Source: CAYNZV01 sp965217095
GTDB taxonomy: Bacteria; Latescibacterota; UBA2968; UBA8231
Length of the DNA stretch: 64,000 bases
Reading direction: 5' to 3'
NCBI GenBank assembly: GCA_965217095.1
Contig: OZ244235.1
Coordinates: 2,852,001 to 2,916,000, forward strand
Shown here: in pieces, positions 38,541 through 48,361 of the stretch
Numbering within the stretch: the first letter of the stretch is position 1
Layout: each line of letters begins with the position of its first letter
Made by a program: the position numbers and the translations under genes
The notes under the pieces: generated by a model
What the model saw: the letters and a program-made list of their open reading frames with translations, nothing else
Told to the model about the DNA's origin: nothing
The model's database searches: none

Positions 38541-40596
38541 TTGCTTCGAGCCTTTGGGGTGAAGTCAGCTTTGCCTATTGCAGCTGCATCACCGTTAAGC
38601 AGCACGGCTGTGTCGGCAGCTCCCGTGACTTGGACGTTCCTCGGGCCGGATTCGATCCCCTCCGGCCAGACATATGGAGAGGGTGGGAACACAATAAACC
38701 AGCGGTTTCGGGTCGAATCTCTGGTGTTGCGATCCATCCAGCAAACCCTGATGAAATACTGGTGGCCGCAGCTGGCGTTCACCAGATGGCGGATCTACGT
38801 GGGCTCCCTTAACAGACGATCAGCCAACACTATGCATGGGGGCGATCGCGATTGCCCCTAGCGACCCGAATATCGTTTATGCGGGAACAGGCGAAGGAGA
38901 TACACAGAGCCCTCTCGGAGTCGGCCTGCTACACTCCGGTGATGGTGGCAGAACATGGTCCCATCTGCCCTCACCGGAACTAGATCGGAATGCAATCTAC
39001 GATATTGCGATCGATCCCCAGGACGCACAGATTCTGTACGTCGGCAGCGTTTACGGATTACATCGCAGCGACAGCGGCGGGGTTACTTGGGACAGCGTTT
39101 TTACGCTTCCTCCAGACAAGTCGTTGCCAGTATGGGACATCTCTATCAATCCAAATGCCCCTGATGAAGTGTACGCAGCCACGGCTGTCGGTTTGCTCAC
39201 ATCGACAAAGCGTGGCGTTACCGGTAGCTGGTCCTGGGTCGTGTTGCCGAATCAGCATGACCTCATTCGTTTAGAGGTCTTTCATGCCCCTTCCGATCCG
39301 GATGTCGTCTACGTTTTTGGCGCTCAGCGACCGAAAGCAAATGAGACCCCCGCTAATATTTCCAAGCTCTGGCGCAAAGACAAAGGCGCCGCCGGCTTCA
39401 ATGATGAAACATTACCTTTCATGATCGAAAACGGGCAGGCTTGGTACGACTGGTGCGGGGCAGCGCATCCGAGTGATGAAAATGTCATTTACCTGGGCTC
39501 CATCCATCTTTATAGGTGCCAGCGAGATCCCGCGGGTAGTTGGCAGGTAGAGAACATCGCCAGCAGAAAGAGTGGTGACTCGATCCATCCTGATCAACAC
39601 TTCATTACTTTTGATCCGTCGGATCCAGACACGATGTATGTAGCAAATGATGGTGGATTGTTTGTGTCCCCAAACGGAGGAACTGATTGGAAACCTCTCA
39701 ATACGGGTCTTGGAATAACTGAATTTGAGTACCTCGCGCAACATCCGCACAACACTGACTGGATACTGGGCGGCACGCAGGACAATGGCACTCTCAGCCG
39801 ACGAGCCTCAACCGTATGGGATCAAGTGGCTCAAGGCGACGGCGGTGACTGCGGAGTTAACGATGCAGTTCCGGACACCTGTTACCACACATATTACCGG
39901 TTAGGAATGGAGCGTTCGCTGACTGGCGGTAAAGCAGATTCTTGGGAATGGGTTGGGCCAAATTCGTCAGCCGCATCCCTCTTCTATCCTCCGATGGAAG
40001 TGTCGGGTGACGTAGTTTGTCAGGCTGGCTCGAGTGTCCACGTGTCGTCCGATCGTGGAGATACATGGGTGGAGATTCCACTGCCTCAACCATCATCCAC
40101 TTCGCAGTGGGCGACTTCAATCCTGATCATAGATGCCTCGCTAATCCTAGTCGGTACAAATATTGGGTATGTCCATGAATTGACATCAAGCGCCGGTATC
40201 TGGAGTCAGCCAACTTCGTCGAGTATCCCCCGTCCAGACGCCGTGATTTCTGATATCGCCGCCGATCCCAGTGATACAGATCGTATCTGGACGACGTCTT
40301 CGTTCACCACTGGTAAGCGAGTCTTCTTCTCAGATACCAAAGGCAAATCCTGGCACGACAAAACCGCCGGGATTCCAGATACCGCGCTGAATGCTGTGGT
40401 GGTTGATCCTGCCGATTCTGACACTATCTACATTGGCGCTGACAACGGCGTGTACAGAACGGCTAATGGTGGATCAACATGGGAAGATCTCAGCGGAAAT
40501 CTACCAAACGCCATTGTCGGTGATCTGATATTCCATCAGAGTCGACTATTGCGTGCGGCCACCAGAAGCCGTGGTGTATGGGAAGTTGCAGTATGA
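38541..40596 (+). pseudogene. Sialidase/VPS10-like propeller exo-protein, N-terminal part frameshifted
   Basis: From 38798 to 40596 one frame codes about 600 residues of propeller repeats: NIVYAGTGEG, DAQILYVGSVYGLHRS, PSDPDTMYVANDGGLFVS, SDTIYIGADNGVYRTANGG, ending RSRGVWEVAV, typical of exported WD40/YVTN/BNR-like proteins. The N-terminal portion is spread over three frames: WTFLGPDSIPSGQTYG, then SGRISGVAIHPANPDEILV, then WAPLTDDQPTLCMGAIAI, so two frame changes occur before 38800. An ATG at 38836 could start a shortened protein without a signal peptide. The product was likely surface-exposed. Confidence 0.72.
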
Positions 40597-40879
40597 CTTG
40601 GGCGGAGCTTTCGTTCCAGTAGGCGTGGCGCCACGCTGAGAACTCGCGTGAGGAATGTGCCCTTTTTTTCTGGATCGAATAGGAGTCGCACGAGGCTGTA
40701 GTCGTAGCTGGCAGTATCTATACTGCGAACATCGGTTGCGCGACCAAATAGCTTCACTTGAACGTGAAGCGCGAGGGAATCTGGCCGATGTTCTGAACCC
40801 CAGCGAGTACCTCAGAGATATTATCATCAATACAGCCACTGAGGTCGTAAAGGATGAACTACAACGGGCGGCCGCCCCC
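40597..40879. other. Spacer without recognisable gene
   Basis: Open frames on both strands cross this stretch, but none shows family motifs. The plus-strand frame from 40655 (163 aa) is probably the complement of the Ig-like remnant that follows. Confidence 0.35.
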
Positions 40880-41150
40880 GAAACCTCCACTTCGATCACG
40901 TGCGTGCTCAACCCATCGGCCACCAACACCTCGTCTATCGGCACGAAGCGGATCATCGAACTGATATCAACCGGCGCAAACGTGAGGTCGGTAGAATGGG
41001 TGAAGTTGCTGACCGACGCCGTGAGCGTGGCCACACACGGCGCAAGTGGCGCCTGTAAGATCGCCGCGGTCCGATCCCCGACAATCGACGCCATGACCCG
41101 ACCGTCCGCGCCCGCGCCCGCCAGCGTGCCCCTGGTCGTCGTGTAAGCAA
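40880..41150 (-). pseudogene. Ig-like (Big_1/invasin-type) domain remnant
   Basis: On the minus strand the text YTTTRGTLAGAGADGRVMAS, then ATLTASVSNFTHSTDLTFAPV, then VLVADGLSTHVIEVEV follows the repeat pattern of bacterial Ig-like group 1 domains (ADGxSTxxIxVxV, end strand TVTFxP). Only about one domain boundary is left, with no start or stop context, so it is a fragment of a large surface protein. Recognition is by pattern only. Confidence 0.5.
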
Positions 41151-41292
41151 CCTGCTGACTCCGAGGGATCTGTCGCTTAACACTACGCCGATCGAGATCT
41201 TAGACAGACTGTGGGCCACCAGTACATCCTCTATCGGCTCAGAGTTTATATATAAACTACCGCTTGTACTAGATCAATTGTCAGCACCCGCG

Positions 41293-41653
41293 TCGATGTG
41301 ACGCGCTGTCCGGACGGTGGTGGTCGTATGAAGATCATCGCCGCCCTCACCGACCCACGTTCGATCCGCCGCTGTCTGCACGGTCTGGGCATGCCCGCGC
41401 GGGGCGCCACCCATCGCACCGGTGCGACCACATCTCCAACCGAAATTCGACTACGCCTGATTCTGTCACGGGTGCGCGGGTGAAGTGTACCTGTGCCGGC
41501 GTGACCCTAGCGTCTGCATCGCGTTCGGGAACCGAAATCCATCCCGCACTGCGCCGCTTCGACGCGTTTCCTGAGTCGCGTGCCGCCACGCCCGCCGACC
41601 GACCCAAAAAATCGCTCAGCCACAAACTCGCCTACCTTGCCGCTATTAGCGAT
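41293..41653 (+). repeat. Solitary IS91-type 3' end, copy 1
   Basis: This about 360-bp stretch is a direct repeat of 46567-46926, visibly 85-90 percent alike. It codes the C-terminal tail of an IS91 transposase (RCPDGGGRMKIIAAL, DPRSIRRCLHGLGMP) plus the non-coding end. In copy 1 the second Cys of the CxxC pair is Gly. IS91 elements move by rolling circle from this end, so a lone 3' end suggests an old, partial copy. It marks the left limit of the IS-rich part of the island. Confidence 0.8.
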
Positions 41654-41872
41654 CTCTTTAGGCGAAAAGAATCAAGCCTTCCTTTTCGCGATTCGGAGGA
41701 TTTCTTCAACAGGCAATAATCTCATTTCGGTCTTCGAAGGAGACCGTCATACTGTCCCGGCCATGTTGAAGAAGCTGGCGCCAGAGTGACAGGTTGTAAT
41801 GCGGGTGATCCCCTGAAGGAGTCACGAATCGCTAACGGTCATCCCGGGCCCAGTTCCTCGCTGTGTGTCTTT

Positions 41873-42465
41873 TCAGGCTGCCTGCCGCTCGTATGAGGCA
41901 GCGCAGGTGAAGTCGCTGATCGGTCCGGTTTCACCGATCAGGCGCGCCAGATTCTTGGCAGTGATGACGCCCCTCGTCGGAGTGGGTAGACTCGGATCTT
42001 TCTGGCGCAAGCGCCGCGGAAGCGAAATCAGGCGCTTTTCCAAGGTGGTCTTGCGTTGCTCGTGGAGCAGGAACTCCTCCCACAGTTGGCTGAGCTCGAG
42101 CTCAAGGAGATCAATGTATTCACGCGTGCGTTGATGGCGCGCGGAGGACGTGGCGTCTTCCCAGAGCCGGCCTAAAGAGCGCTGCCGGATACGCGGTGCG
42201 CGCCGCCGCATGGCCCTTTCGAAGCGGGTACGACCCGCACGGACGATGCGATAGGGGTTGCAGCGATACTTATCGATCAGGGCGCGACCCGAGGTGCTGT
42301 AGAGGAAGCTCTTGGTCGAGGAGAAGTCGCAAAACAGCTCCATGAGCACGCGGTGCAGTCGGCCGCGCACCGCAATGGTCGCCCGGGCTGCCCGTTCGTA
42401 AAGGACGCCGCATTTGCGCAGCGACTCATACTCTTCAGTCAGATCTCGGTGTCTGAGGACTTTGT
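41873..42465 (-). pseudogene. IS110-family transposase fragment
   Basis: The minus strand codes KSFLYSTSGRALIDKY, RRRAPRIRQRSLGRLWEDA and TAKNLARLIGETGPISDF, the central and start-of-C-terminal (Transposase_20) parts of IS110 transposases. The N-terminal DEDD nuclease domain and the final approximately 80 residues are missing. On its upstream side the homology ends near 42465 where group II intron sequence begins. The longer open frame to 42697 only shadows the reverse transcriptase. Confidence 0.75.
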
Positions 42466-42477
42466 TGAGCCGCGCCA

Positions 42478-43677
42478 GCGTGGGTACAAGCGGGTACGGG
42501 CCAATGGGGGAGCGGCGGGCGTCGATGATCAGTCGATTGCTGAGTTTGAGGAGGGATTGTCCAACAATCTCTACAAACTGTGGAATCGACTGTCGTCGGG
42601 CAGCTACTTTCCGCCGCCGGTGCGCCGGGTGGAGATCCCCAAGAGTGATGGCGGTACGCGGCCACTGGGTATTCCTACGGTTGCGGACCGGTGGCACAAG
42701 CGGTGGTCAAGCAACATTTGGAGCCGCTGCTGGAGCCATATTTCCAGGTAGACTCTTATGGGTATCGCCCGGGGAAGTCGGCGATCCAGGCGATAGACGT
42801 GGCGCGGCAGCGATGCTGGCGATACGACTGGGTGATGGATCTGGACATCCGCGCCTTCTTCGATACGCTGGCCCACGAGCTCCTGTTGCGGGCGGTGCGT
42901 AAACACACCGACTGCAAATGGGTGTTGCTCTATGTTGAGCGTTGGTTTCAGGCGCCCATGCAGGCGGAAGATGGGACGCTGCATCCTCGAGAGAAAGGCA
43001 CGCCACAGGGGGGCGTAATCAGTCCCTTGCTGGCGAACCTCTATCTCCACTATGCGCTCGATCGGTGGATGGGACAGACCCGTCCACATATCCCTTTCGA
43101 GCGCTATGCCGATGACGTCATCTGTCATTGTCGCAGTGAAGAAGAAGCCCAGCATCTAGGTGAGCAGGTAGCCGACAGGCTGGCTGCGTGTGGTCTGGAA
43201 CTAAATCGGCGGAAGACGAGGCTGGTCTACTGCCAAGATTCCAACCGGCGAGGTCAGTACCCCGAGATCAGCTTTGACTTTCTCGGATACACGTTTCGCC
43301 CGCGGAGCTCGAAGGGGCCGAGAGGTCCCTTCGTGAGTTTCAGCCCGGCGGTGAGTCGGTCGGCCTTGAAGACGATGCACCGTACCCTGCGCCAATGGCG
43401 TTTGCACCGGCGCACGGAAAAGAAGCTGAGCGACCTGGCTTACATGTTTAATCCTATCATGCGCGGCTGGCTTCACTACTACGGACAGTATTACCCGTCG
43501 GCCCTGTATCCGTTTCTCAACCACTTCAACCGGATCTTGGAGAAGTGGACGCGGCGGAAGTATAAATCCATGCGCCATGCGCCTCGCCAAGCCCGCAGGT
43601 GGCTTGGACGGGTCGCTCAACGCGACCCGCGGCTCTTTGCGCATTGGACCCTGCTTCGACCAGCGGCTGGACGATAA
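42478..43677 (+). pseudogene. Group II intron reverse transcriptase/maturase, truncated and frameshifted
   Basis: The protein begins at YKRVRANGGAAGVDD, about 40 residues into a normal LtrA-type protein, and runs through PPVRRVEIPKSDGGTRPLG. Near 42690 one base is missing (VADR, then VAQAVVKQHLEPLL in the next frame). It continues with DSYGYRPGKSA, KGTPQGGVISPLLANLYLH and the YADD catalytic motif in FERYADDVICHC, then the maturase domain (MFNPIMRGWLHYYGQYY). No intron 5' end is present because IS110 sequence abuts it. It is dead. Confidence 0.88.
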
Positions 43678-43706
43678 GAGCCGGATGAGCCGAGAGGCTC
43701 ACGTCC
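43678..43706 (+). ncRNA. Partial group II intron domain V
   Basis: Directly after the maturase stop, GAGCCGGATGAGCCGAGAGG followed by CTCACGTCC has the layout of domain V (outer strand, GAGCC-GAGA-GGCTC inner hairpin, bulge, returning strand). The expected closing GGTTC is absent: after GTCC the sequence becomes the DUF1016 fragment. The intron 3' end is therefore deleted and splicing is impossible. Confidence 0.65.
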
Positions 43707-43960
43707 ATGCCGAGGCGGAAGCGGATCATGTTGTAAACTAATGACTGGTCTAAGTTTAGGTCATTTGAAAGGCGGATGAAGAAGCGCTCGCCGTAGGTCG
43801 ATTTGCCTTCGTTGGCGAGCTGGTGGGCGTGGATGGCGTCGCCAATCTCCCAGTAGCTGAGGGCGAGGCGGCGGCCACGCGCCTGGGTGCCGAGATCCTT
43901 CTGGGCGACGATGACCTCGTCGATGCCGTCGATCAGGGCGTCGTAGGATTGGAAGGGCAC
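43707..43960 (-). pseudogene. DUF1016-family (PDDEXK-nuclease-associated) N-terminal fragment
   Basis: About 85 residues remain: LALSYWEIGDAIHAHQ, STYGERFFIRLSNDLNL and VYNMIRFRLGMD fit the DUF1016 N-terminal domain (YW-x-IG, YG-x-x-x-I-x-x-LS-x-DL). The start is GTG 43960. At 43707 the frame runs into truncated intron sequence, so the C-terminal nuclease domain is gone. An IS66 element sits 46 bp upstream of the start and has separated it from its promoter. Confidence 0.68.
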
Positions 43961-43997
43961 GGCGGAGGCTTGCTCCTCTGGTTGAGGGACGCGTGAA

Positions 43998-44005
43998 GAA
44001 AAAGG
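43998..44005. repeat. Left target-site duplication of the IS66 element
   Basis: GAAAAAGG, identical to 45672-45679. Confidence 0.9.
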
Positions 44006-45671
44006 GTAAGCGTTCAGTCCCGCACGGTGGGATCAATGGTTTGAGAAAGAACTGTTCTGTTTCGGCGTTCGCTGGTATCTTGGAATCGGTTGGTTGGTCC
44101 GCACGTTTCTACGGGTACTGGCGACGCCGTGAATCAAGCCCCTCCATCGATCTCGGACAGCGACTGGCGACGCACGCCACAGGCGGTGCAGGCGCTGGTG
44201 GTCAACTTGCTGGATGCCATGGAGCGAGTCGCGCACCTCGAGCAGGTAGTGGAGCAACAGGCCGCGAGGATCGCGTCGCTGGAAACGGAGTTGGCGCGCC
44301 GAAAAGGACGGGGCAGTGGCGGCGCCAGGGCATCGTCGTCGGAGTCGGCCTCTCAAGCCTCGCGTCGCTCCGGCAAGCGGCGATCTTCGGGTCGGTCGCC
44401 GGGAGGTCAGCCGGGTCACGAAGGCCACGGTCGCTCGTTGGTGTCGGTGGAGCAGGTGGACGAGTTGGTGCCGATCAAGCCGAGCACGTGCCGCCGATGC
44501 GGTCAGGCGTTGTGCGGCGACGATCCCCATCCGCTGCGTCACCAGGAGGTCGTGATACCTCCGGTGCGAGCCCAGGTCATCGAGTATCAGTTCCATACCT
44601 TGCGCTGCCGGCATTGCTACACTCTGACCGAAGCGCCCTGGCCGGAGGGTGTGTCGCGCCGGACCTTCGGGCCCAGTGTGCAGGCCTGGGTCGGTTTGCT
44701 GTCGGGCGCCTACCGCTTGAGCAAGCGCAACATCGTCGCGCTGCTGTCCGACGCCTTCGGCGTGCACCTGTGTCCGGGCACGGTCAGCCAGCTGGAACAA
44801 GAGGTGTCGGCGGCGATCGCCGAGCCCGTCGAAGCCGCGCGGGCTTACGTTCGCCAGCAGCCGACGGTCAACCTCGACGAGACCGGCTGGCGGGAGTGTC
44901 GCCTCCGGGCTTGGCTGTGGGTGGTGATCACAGCTGGGGTCTCGGTATTCGCCATTCGCCGGAGCCGCGGTCGGGAGGTCGTCGATGAGTTGCTCGGCGA
45001 CGACAGCACCGCGATCGTCGGCTCCGATCGCTTCTCGGCCTACGGACATCTGCCAATGTCTCGCCGCCAAGTTTGTTGGGCCCATCTGCGGCGCACCTTT
45101 GAGGACTTCGTGGCGCGCGGCGGCGAGGCGGCCAGTGTCGGTCAGAAACTGCTGGAGTATACGGAGCAGCTGTTTACCTGGTGGCATCGAATCCGCGATG
45201 GCACCCTGCAACTGTCGAGCTTCCAGGTTTACGTCAGTCGCCATCTGCGCTTCCGGGTTCGTTTCGAACTCTGGTATGGGCAGCAGTTCGCCGACGCCAA
45301 GACGGCCGCAACCTGCGGCAATCTGCTCGCCATCGAGCCGGCCCTGTGGACCTTCGTGCGCAAGAACGGCGACGTCGAGCCCACGAACAACGCGGCCGAG
45401 CGCGGCCTTCGGCATGGAGTCCTGTGGCGCCTTACCAGCTTCGGCACCCACAGCCCCGACGGAAGCCGCTTCGTCGAACGGATGCTTACCGTGCGTGACA
45501 CGCTGCGCCGACAGGAGCGCCACGTCCTCGACTATCTCACCACGGCTTGTTACGCCGCCCTCTACCACCAGCCAGCTCCTTCGCTTCTACCCCAAGACAC
45601 CGCAGTGTCGCGGTAAGCCCACCGGTTTCCTCTCTCTCCTGGCCGCATCACCCAGGGACCTGAACGGTTAC
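44006..45671 (+). mobile_element. IS66-family insertion sequence, complete
   Basis: Ends are GTAAGCGTTCAGTCCC on the left and, on the complement of the right, GTAACCGTTCAGGTCCC. Perfect 8-bp direct repeats GAAAAAGG flank it (43998-44005 and 45672-45679), the duplication length known for IS66. It is 1666 bp with a single transposase gene and no tnpA/tnpB, as in the ISBst12-like subgroup. Confidence 0.92.
44090..45616 (+). CDS. IS66-family transposase (TnpC-like)
   Basis: The 508-aa protein has an N-terminal coiled-coil (HLEQVVEQQAARIASLETEL), a basic linker with GRSPGGQPGHEGHGR, a zinc finger (CRRCGQALC, LRCRHCYTL) and the DDE core: NLDETGW (first Asp), VGSDRFSAYG (second Asp), QVCWAHLRR and NNAAERGLR (Glu). 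The C-terminus has the usual FVERMLTVRDTLRRQ stretch. Start may be TTG 44090 or GTG 44129. The gene is complete and the element has perfect ends, so it may be active. Confidence 0.93.
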   Translation: MVGPHVSTGTGDAVNQAPPSISDSDWRRTPQAVQALVVNLLDAMERVAHLEQVVEQQAARIASLETELARRKGRGSGGARASSSESASQASRRSGKRRSSGRSPGGQPGHEGHGRSLVSVEQVDELVPIKPSTCRRCGQALCGDDPHPLRHQEVVIPPVRAQVIEYQFHTLRCRHCYTLTEAPWPEGVSRRTFGPSVQAWVGLLSGAYRLSKRNIVALLSDAFGVHLCPGTVSQLEQEVSAAIAEPVEAARAYVRQQPTVNLDETGWRECRLRAWLWVVITAGVSVFAIRRSRGREVVDELLGDDSTAIVGSDRFSAYGHLPMSRRQVCWAHLRRTFEDFVARGGEAASVGQKLLEYTEQLFTWWHRIRDGTLQLSSFQVYVSRHLRFRVRFELWYGQQFADAKTAATCGNLLAIEPALWTFVRKNGDVEPTNNAAERGLRHGVLWRLTSFGTHSPDGSRFVERMLTVRDTLRRQERHVLDYLTTACYAALYHQPAPSLLPQDTAVSR

Positions 45672-45679
45672 GAAAAAGG
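45672..45679. repeat. Right target-site duplication of the IS66 element
   Basis: GAAAAAGG, identical to 43998-44005. Confidence 0.9.
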
Positions 45680-45749
45680 ATACCAGGATATCCGTTATCA
45701 AGGTCCATTCATTATATAAAGTAACTATGGGGGGTGGTCGCCGGCGTTC

Positions 45750-46733
45750 CTTGGCGGTCGCACGGTGGTGGCCACGCCTGATTTGGGTGCTGAGCCTTCC
45801 CTTCGAGATCCGCTACCGGCTGGCCTGGGACGGCGAGTTGGTAAGCGCCGTGCTCGCCGTCTTCCTGCGGGTCGTCGAAGGATGGTATCGCCGCCGGGGT
45901 AAGCGCCGAAGTCAGGCTGACGGCCGCTCTGGCGCGGTGACCTTCGTGCAGCGCTTCGGCTGTGCCAACGACGCGGCCTGCTCGAGGAAGGCGCCACCGA
46001 CAGCCTGTGGGAAAAAGAGCCCTTGCTAGCCACCCTGACCTCCGCGGCGGTAAACGGCCGGGTGGCCACCGGTGAGCGTGCCGGGCAACGGGTCCGGCGT
46101 CGCCTGATCGACCCGCAGCAGGGCGTCCGCGCCGGTCCCCTGTGCTTCGCCGCCCGCGGGTTCTCGCTGCATGCCGCTACCCGCATCGCCGCCGAGAACC
46201 GCAGCCGACTGGAACAACTGTGCCGCTACGTGATGCGCCCGCCCCTGGCCACAGGCCGTCTGCGCCCGCTCGACGCCGATACCCTGACCTACACCTTGAA
46301 AACCCCGTGGGCGGATGGCACCACCCACCTGGTCCTCTTCCCCCTCGAACTCATCGAGAAACTCGCCGCTTTGGTACCGCCACCGCGGCTCAATCTGATT
46401 CGCTATCACGGGGTGTTGGCACCCAACGCCGCCGACCGCGCCGCCATCGTGCCCGGGCGGCAAGCCGAAGCCGACGAGGCGACCTGTAGCGGCAGACATT
46501 CCGGGCAGGGTCAGACGCAAACCTATCGCCGCTCCTGGACCACCCTACTGGCACGGGTTTTTCGCATCGATGTGAGGCGCTGTCCGGACTGTGGTGGTCG
46601 TATGAAGATCATCGCCGCTCTCACCAACCCACGTTCGATCCGCCGCTATCTGCACGGTATGGGCTTGCCCGTGCGGGCGCCGCCCATCGCACCGGTGCGA
46701 CCACATCTCCAACCGAAATTCGCCTACGCCTGA
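45750..46733 (+). pseudogene. IS91-family transposase, internally deleted and frameshifted
   Basis: The 5' part codes LIWVLSLPFEIRYRLAWD and GRSGAVTFVQRFG, then jumps directly to LLEEGATDSLWEKEPLLATL in another frame, losing the block with the HUH-type histidines (normally NLNVHFH). The 3' part is well kept: PPPRLNLIRYHGVLAPNA, RRCPDCGGRMKIIAALT. The N-terminal zinc-finger region is also missing. Its last 170 bp plus the downstream non-coding end form repeat copy 2. Confidence 0.82.
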
Positions 46734-46926
46734 GTTTGTCACGGGCGCGTGGGTGAAGTGTACCTGTGCCGCCGTGACCCTAGCGTCTACATCCCGTTCA
46801 GGAACCGAAATCCACCCCGCACTGCGCCGCTTCGCCGCTTTTCCCGGGTTGTCGGCTGTCACGCCCGCCAAACGACCCAACAAATCGTCCAGGCACAAAC
46901 TCGCCTACCTTGCCGTTACCGGCGAT
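46567..46926 (+). repeat. IS91-type 3' end, copy 2
   Basis: Direct repeat of 41293-41653. It includes the transposase C-terminus (CPDCGGRMKIIAAL, NPRSIRRYLHGMGLP) and about 190 bp beyond the stop. Homology to copy 1 ends near GGCGATAATG, the probable element terminus, directly before a beheaded glycosyltransferase gene. Confidence 0.8.
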
Positions 46927-46940
46927 AATGCCATTTATTT

Positions 46941-47204
46941 GCCCTATCCTCACGCTATCGGCCAAGTGAAGATGTCGGGGCGTTGGCCGCGGTGCAACAG
47001 CGCTATGGCATTACAAAGCCCTATATTTATTATCTGGGCAATTTTCAACCCCATAAAAATGACCAGTCCCTGATCAAAGCCTATGCCCGACTCGAGCCCG
47101 AGCTGCGCGCGCGGTTTGTACTGGCGTTGGGAGGACGCGAAGATCGCTGGTGTCCAGAGCGCAAAGCGCTGGAGGCGCAATTGACCGAACGGGGACGCAG
47201 ATGA
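46941..47204 (+). pseudogene. Glycosyltransferase (GT4-type) fragment
   Basis: The fragment RYRPSEDVGALAAVQQRYG, ITKPYIYYLGNFQPHKN, ELRARFVLALGGREDRW covers the middle of a GT-B fold glycosyltransferase, around the linker before the nucleotide-sugar domain. The N-terminal half is cut by the IS91 end and the C-terminal half is missing. Its stop overlaps the ATG of the next gene (ATGA). It is a relic of a polysaccharide-biosynthesis cluster. Confidence 0.72.
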
Positions 47205-48361
47205 GGGACGGGGTCGTGTTGATGATCAGCAATGATTTCCCGCCCGTCTCCGGGGGGCAATCGCGCTATCTGTACGACTTGTGGTCTTGTCTACCCTCCG
47301 AGGACGTGGTGGTGATGGCGCCGGCGATGGAGGGGGCCGCGGCCATCGACGCCGGGCTCGATTGCCGCGTCGTGCGCGTACCTCTGCGCCTGGAAGGGGG
47401 GCATTTTAGCAAGATCTTCAAGGCCCAACAGATCTTCGCCGCCACATGGAAGTTCTGCCGTCGGAATTCGGTTCGCGCGATTCACTGCGGCCAGATGTTT
47501 TCGACGGGTTTCGCCGGCTACTTGTGCCGGCTCTTATTGGGGATTCCGTATTGCGTCTATGCCTACGGTGCCGACCTGCTCGAGTTCGATGGCCGCATCG
47601 GCTGGGGGCAGATCCTCAGGCGCATCCTGCACGGAGCGGATAAAGTGGTTGCCATCAGCAAATTTACCCGTCAATGTCTGGTCGACAACGGAGTCGACGC
47701 ACAGCGGATACAGCTGGTCTACCCCTCGATCGACCCTGCGCGCTTCACCGCGACGATTGACCGCGAGGAGGTCCGTGCGGCCTATGGTTGGAGCGGGAAA
47801 CAGGTCGTGTTGAGCCTCGGGCGGCTGGTCGAGCGCAAGGGGCAGGACACGGTGATCCGGGCTTTGCGCAGTGTGGCTGAACAGATCCCCACCGTCCACT
47901 ATGCCATCGGTGGCAGCGGGCCGCACCGCCAGGCCCTCGAAGAGCTGGCCCAAAGCGAGGGCCTCGCCGAGCGGGTGGAGTTTCTCGGCTTTGTCACCGA
48001 GGCCGAATTGGGTCGGTGTTATGCGGCGGCGGATCTCTTTTCGATGGTCAGCCGCGAGATCGGCGCGGGGGAGGTGGAGGGTTTCGGCATCGTCTATCTC
48101 GAAGCCAACGCCGCCGGGACTGCGGTCCTGGCCGGGCGATCGGGGGGGGTGGAGGACGCGGTGGCCGACGGGGAGAGCGGTTTGCTCGTCGACCCGGAAG
48201 ACCCCGACGCGGTGACTGAGGCCATCGTCCATCTCTTGCGGGATGATGCGCTGCGCCGCCAACTGGGCGCGCAGGGGCAGGCGCGGGTGTGCGAGGAATT
48301 CGACCGCCGGCGTCAGGCGGCCAGGCTGTGGGAGAGTTGTGGATGGGCGAAAGCAAAATAA
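47201..48361 (+). CDS. GT4-family glycosyltransferase
   Basis: The 386-aa protein has a complete GT-B fold: N-terminal DFPPVSGGQSRYLYDLW (GG near the N-terminus as in GT4), then VVLSLGRLVERKGQDTVI, YAIGGSGPHRQALEEL, VEFLGFVTEAELGRCYAAAD and EVEGFGIVYLEANAAGTAVL with the E-x7-E donor-site motif. It transfers a sugar from a nucleotide donor onto a glycan or lipid carrier, probably at the inner face of the membrane. ATG 47201 was chosen because the first conserved strand follows; the longer frame to 47150 overlaps the fragment upstream. Confidence 0.9.
   Translation: MRDGVVLMISNDFPPVSGGQSRYLYDLWSCLPSEDVVVMAPAMEGAAAIDAGLDCRVVRVPLRLEGGHFSKIFKAQQIFAATWKFCRRNSVRAIHCGQMFSTGFAGYLCRLLLGIPYCVYAYGADLLEFDGRIGWGQILRRILHGADKVVAISKFTRQCLVDNGVDAQRIQLVYPSIDPARFTATIDREEVRAAYGWSGKQVVLSLGRLVERKGQDTVIRALRSVAEQIPTVHYAIGGSGPHRQALEELAQSEGLAERVEFLGFVTEAELGRCYAAADLFSMVSREIGAGEVEGFGIVYLEANAAGTAVLAGRSGGVEDAVADGESGLLVDPEDPDAVTEAIVHLLRDDALRRQLGAQGQARVCEEFDRRRQAARLWESCGWAKAK

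Noticed and set aside
40655..41146. A 163-aa plus-strand gene
   Set aside because: The opposite strand reads as an Ig-like domain, and the plus frame has no motifs or ribosome-binding site.
42478..43706. Reverse transcriptase as part of a retron, DGR or defence RT
   Set aside because: The maturase domain after the YADD domain and the partial domain V directly downstream identify a group II intron relic.
43707..43960. DUF1016 gene as a working defence nuclease
   Set aside because: Only the N-terminal domain remains; the nuclease domain is replaced by intron sequence.
44033..45568. A 511-aa minus-strand open frame opposite the IS66 transposase
   Set aside because: The plus strand has complete IS66 motifs; the antisense frame has none.
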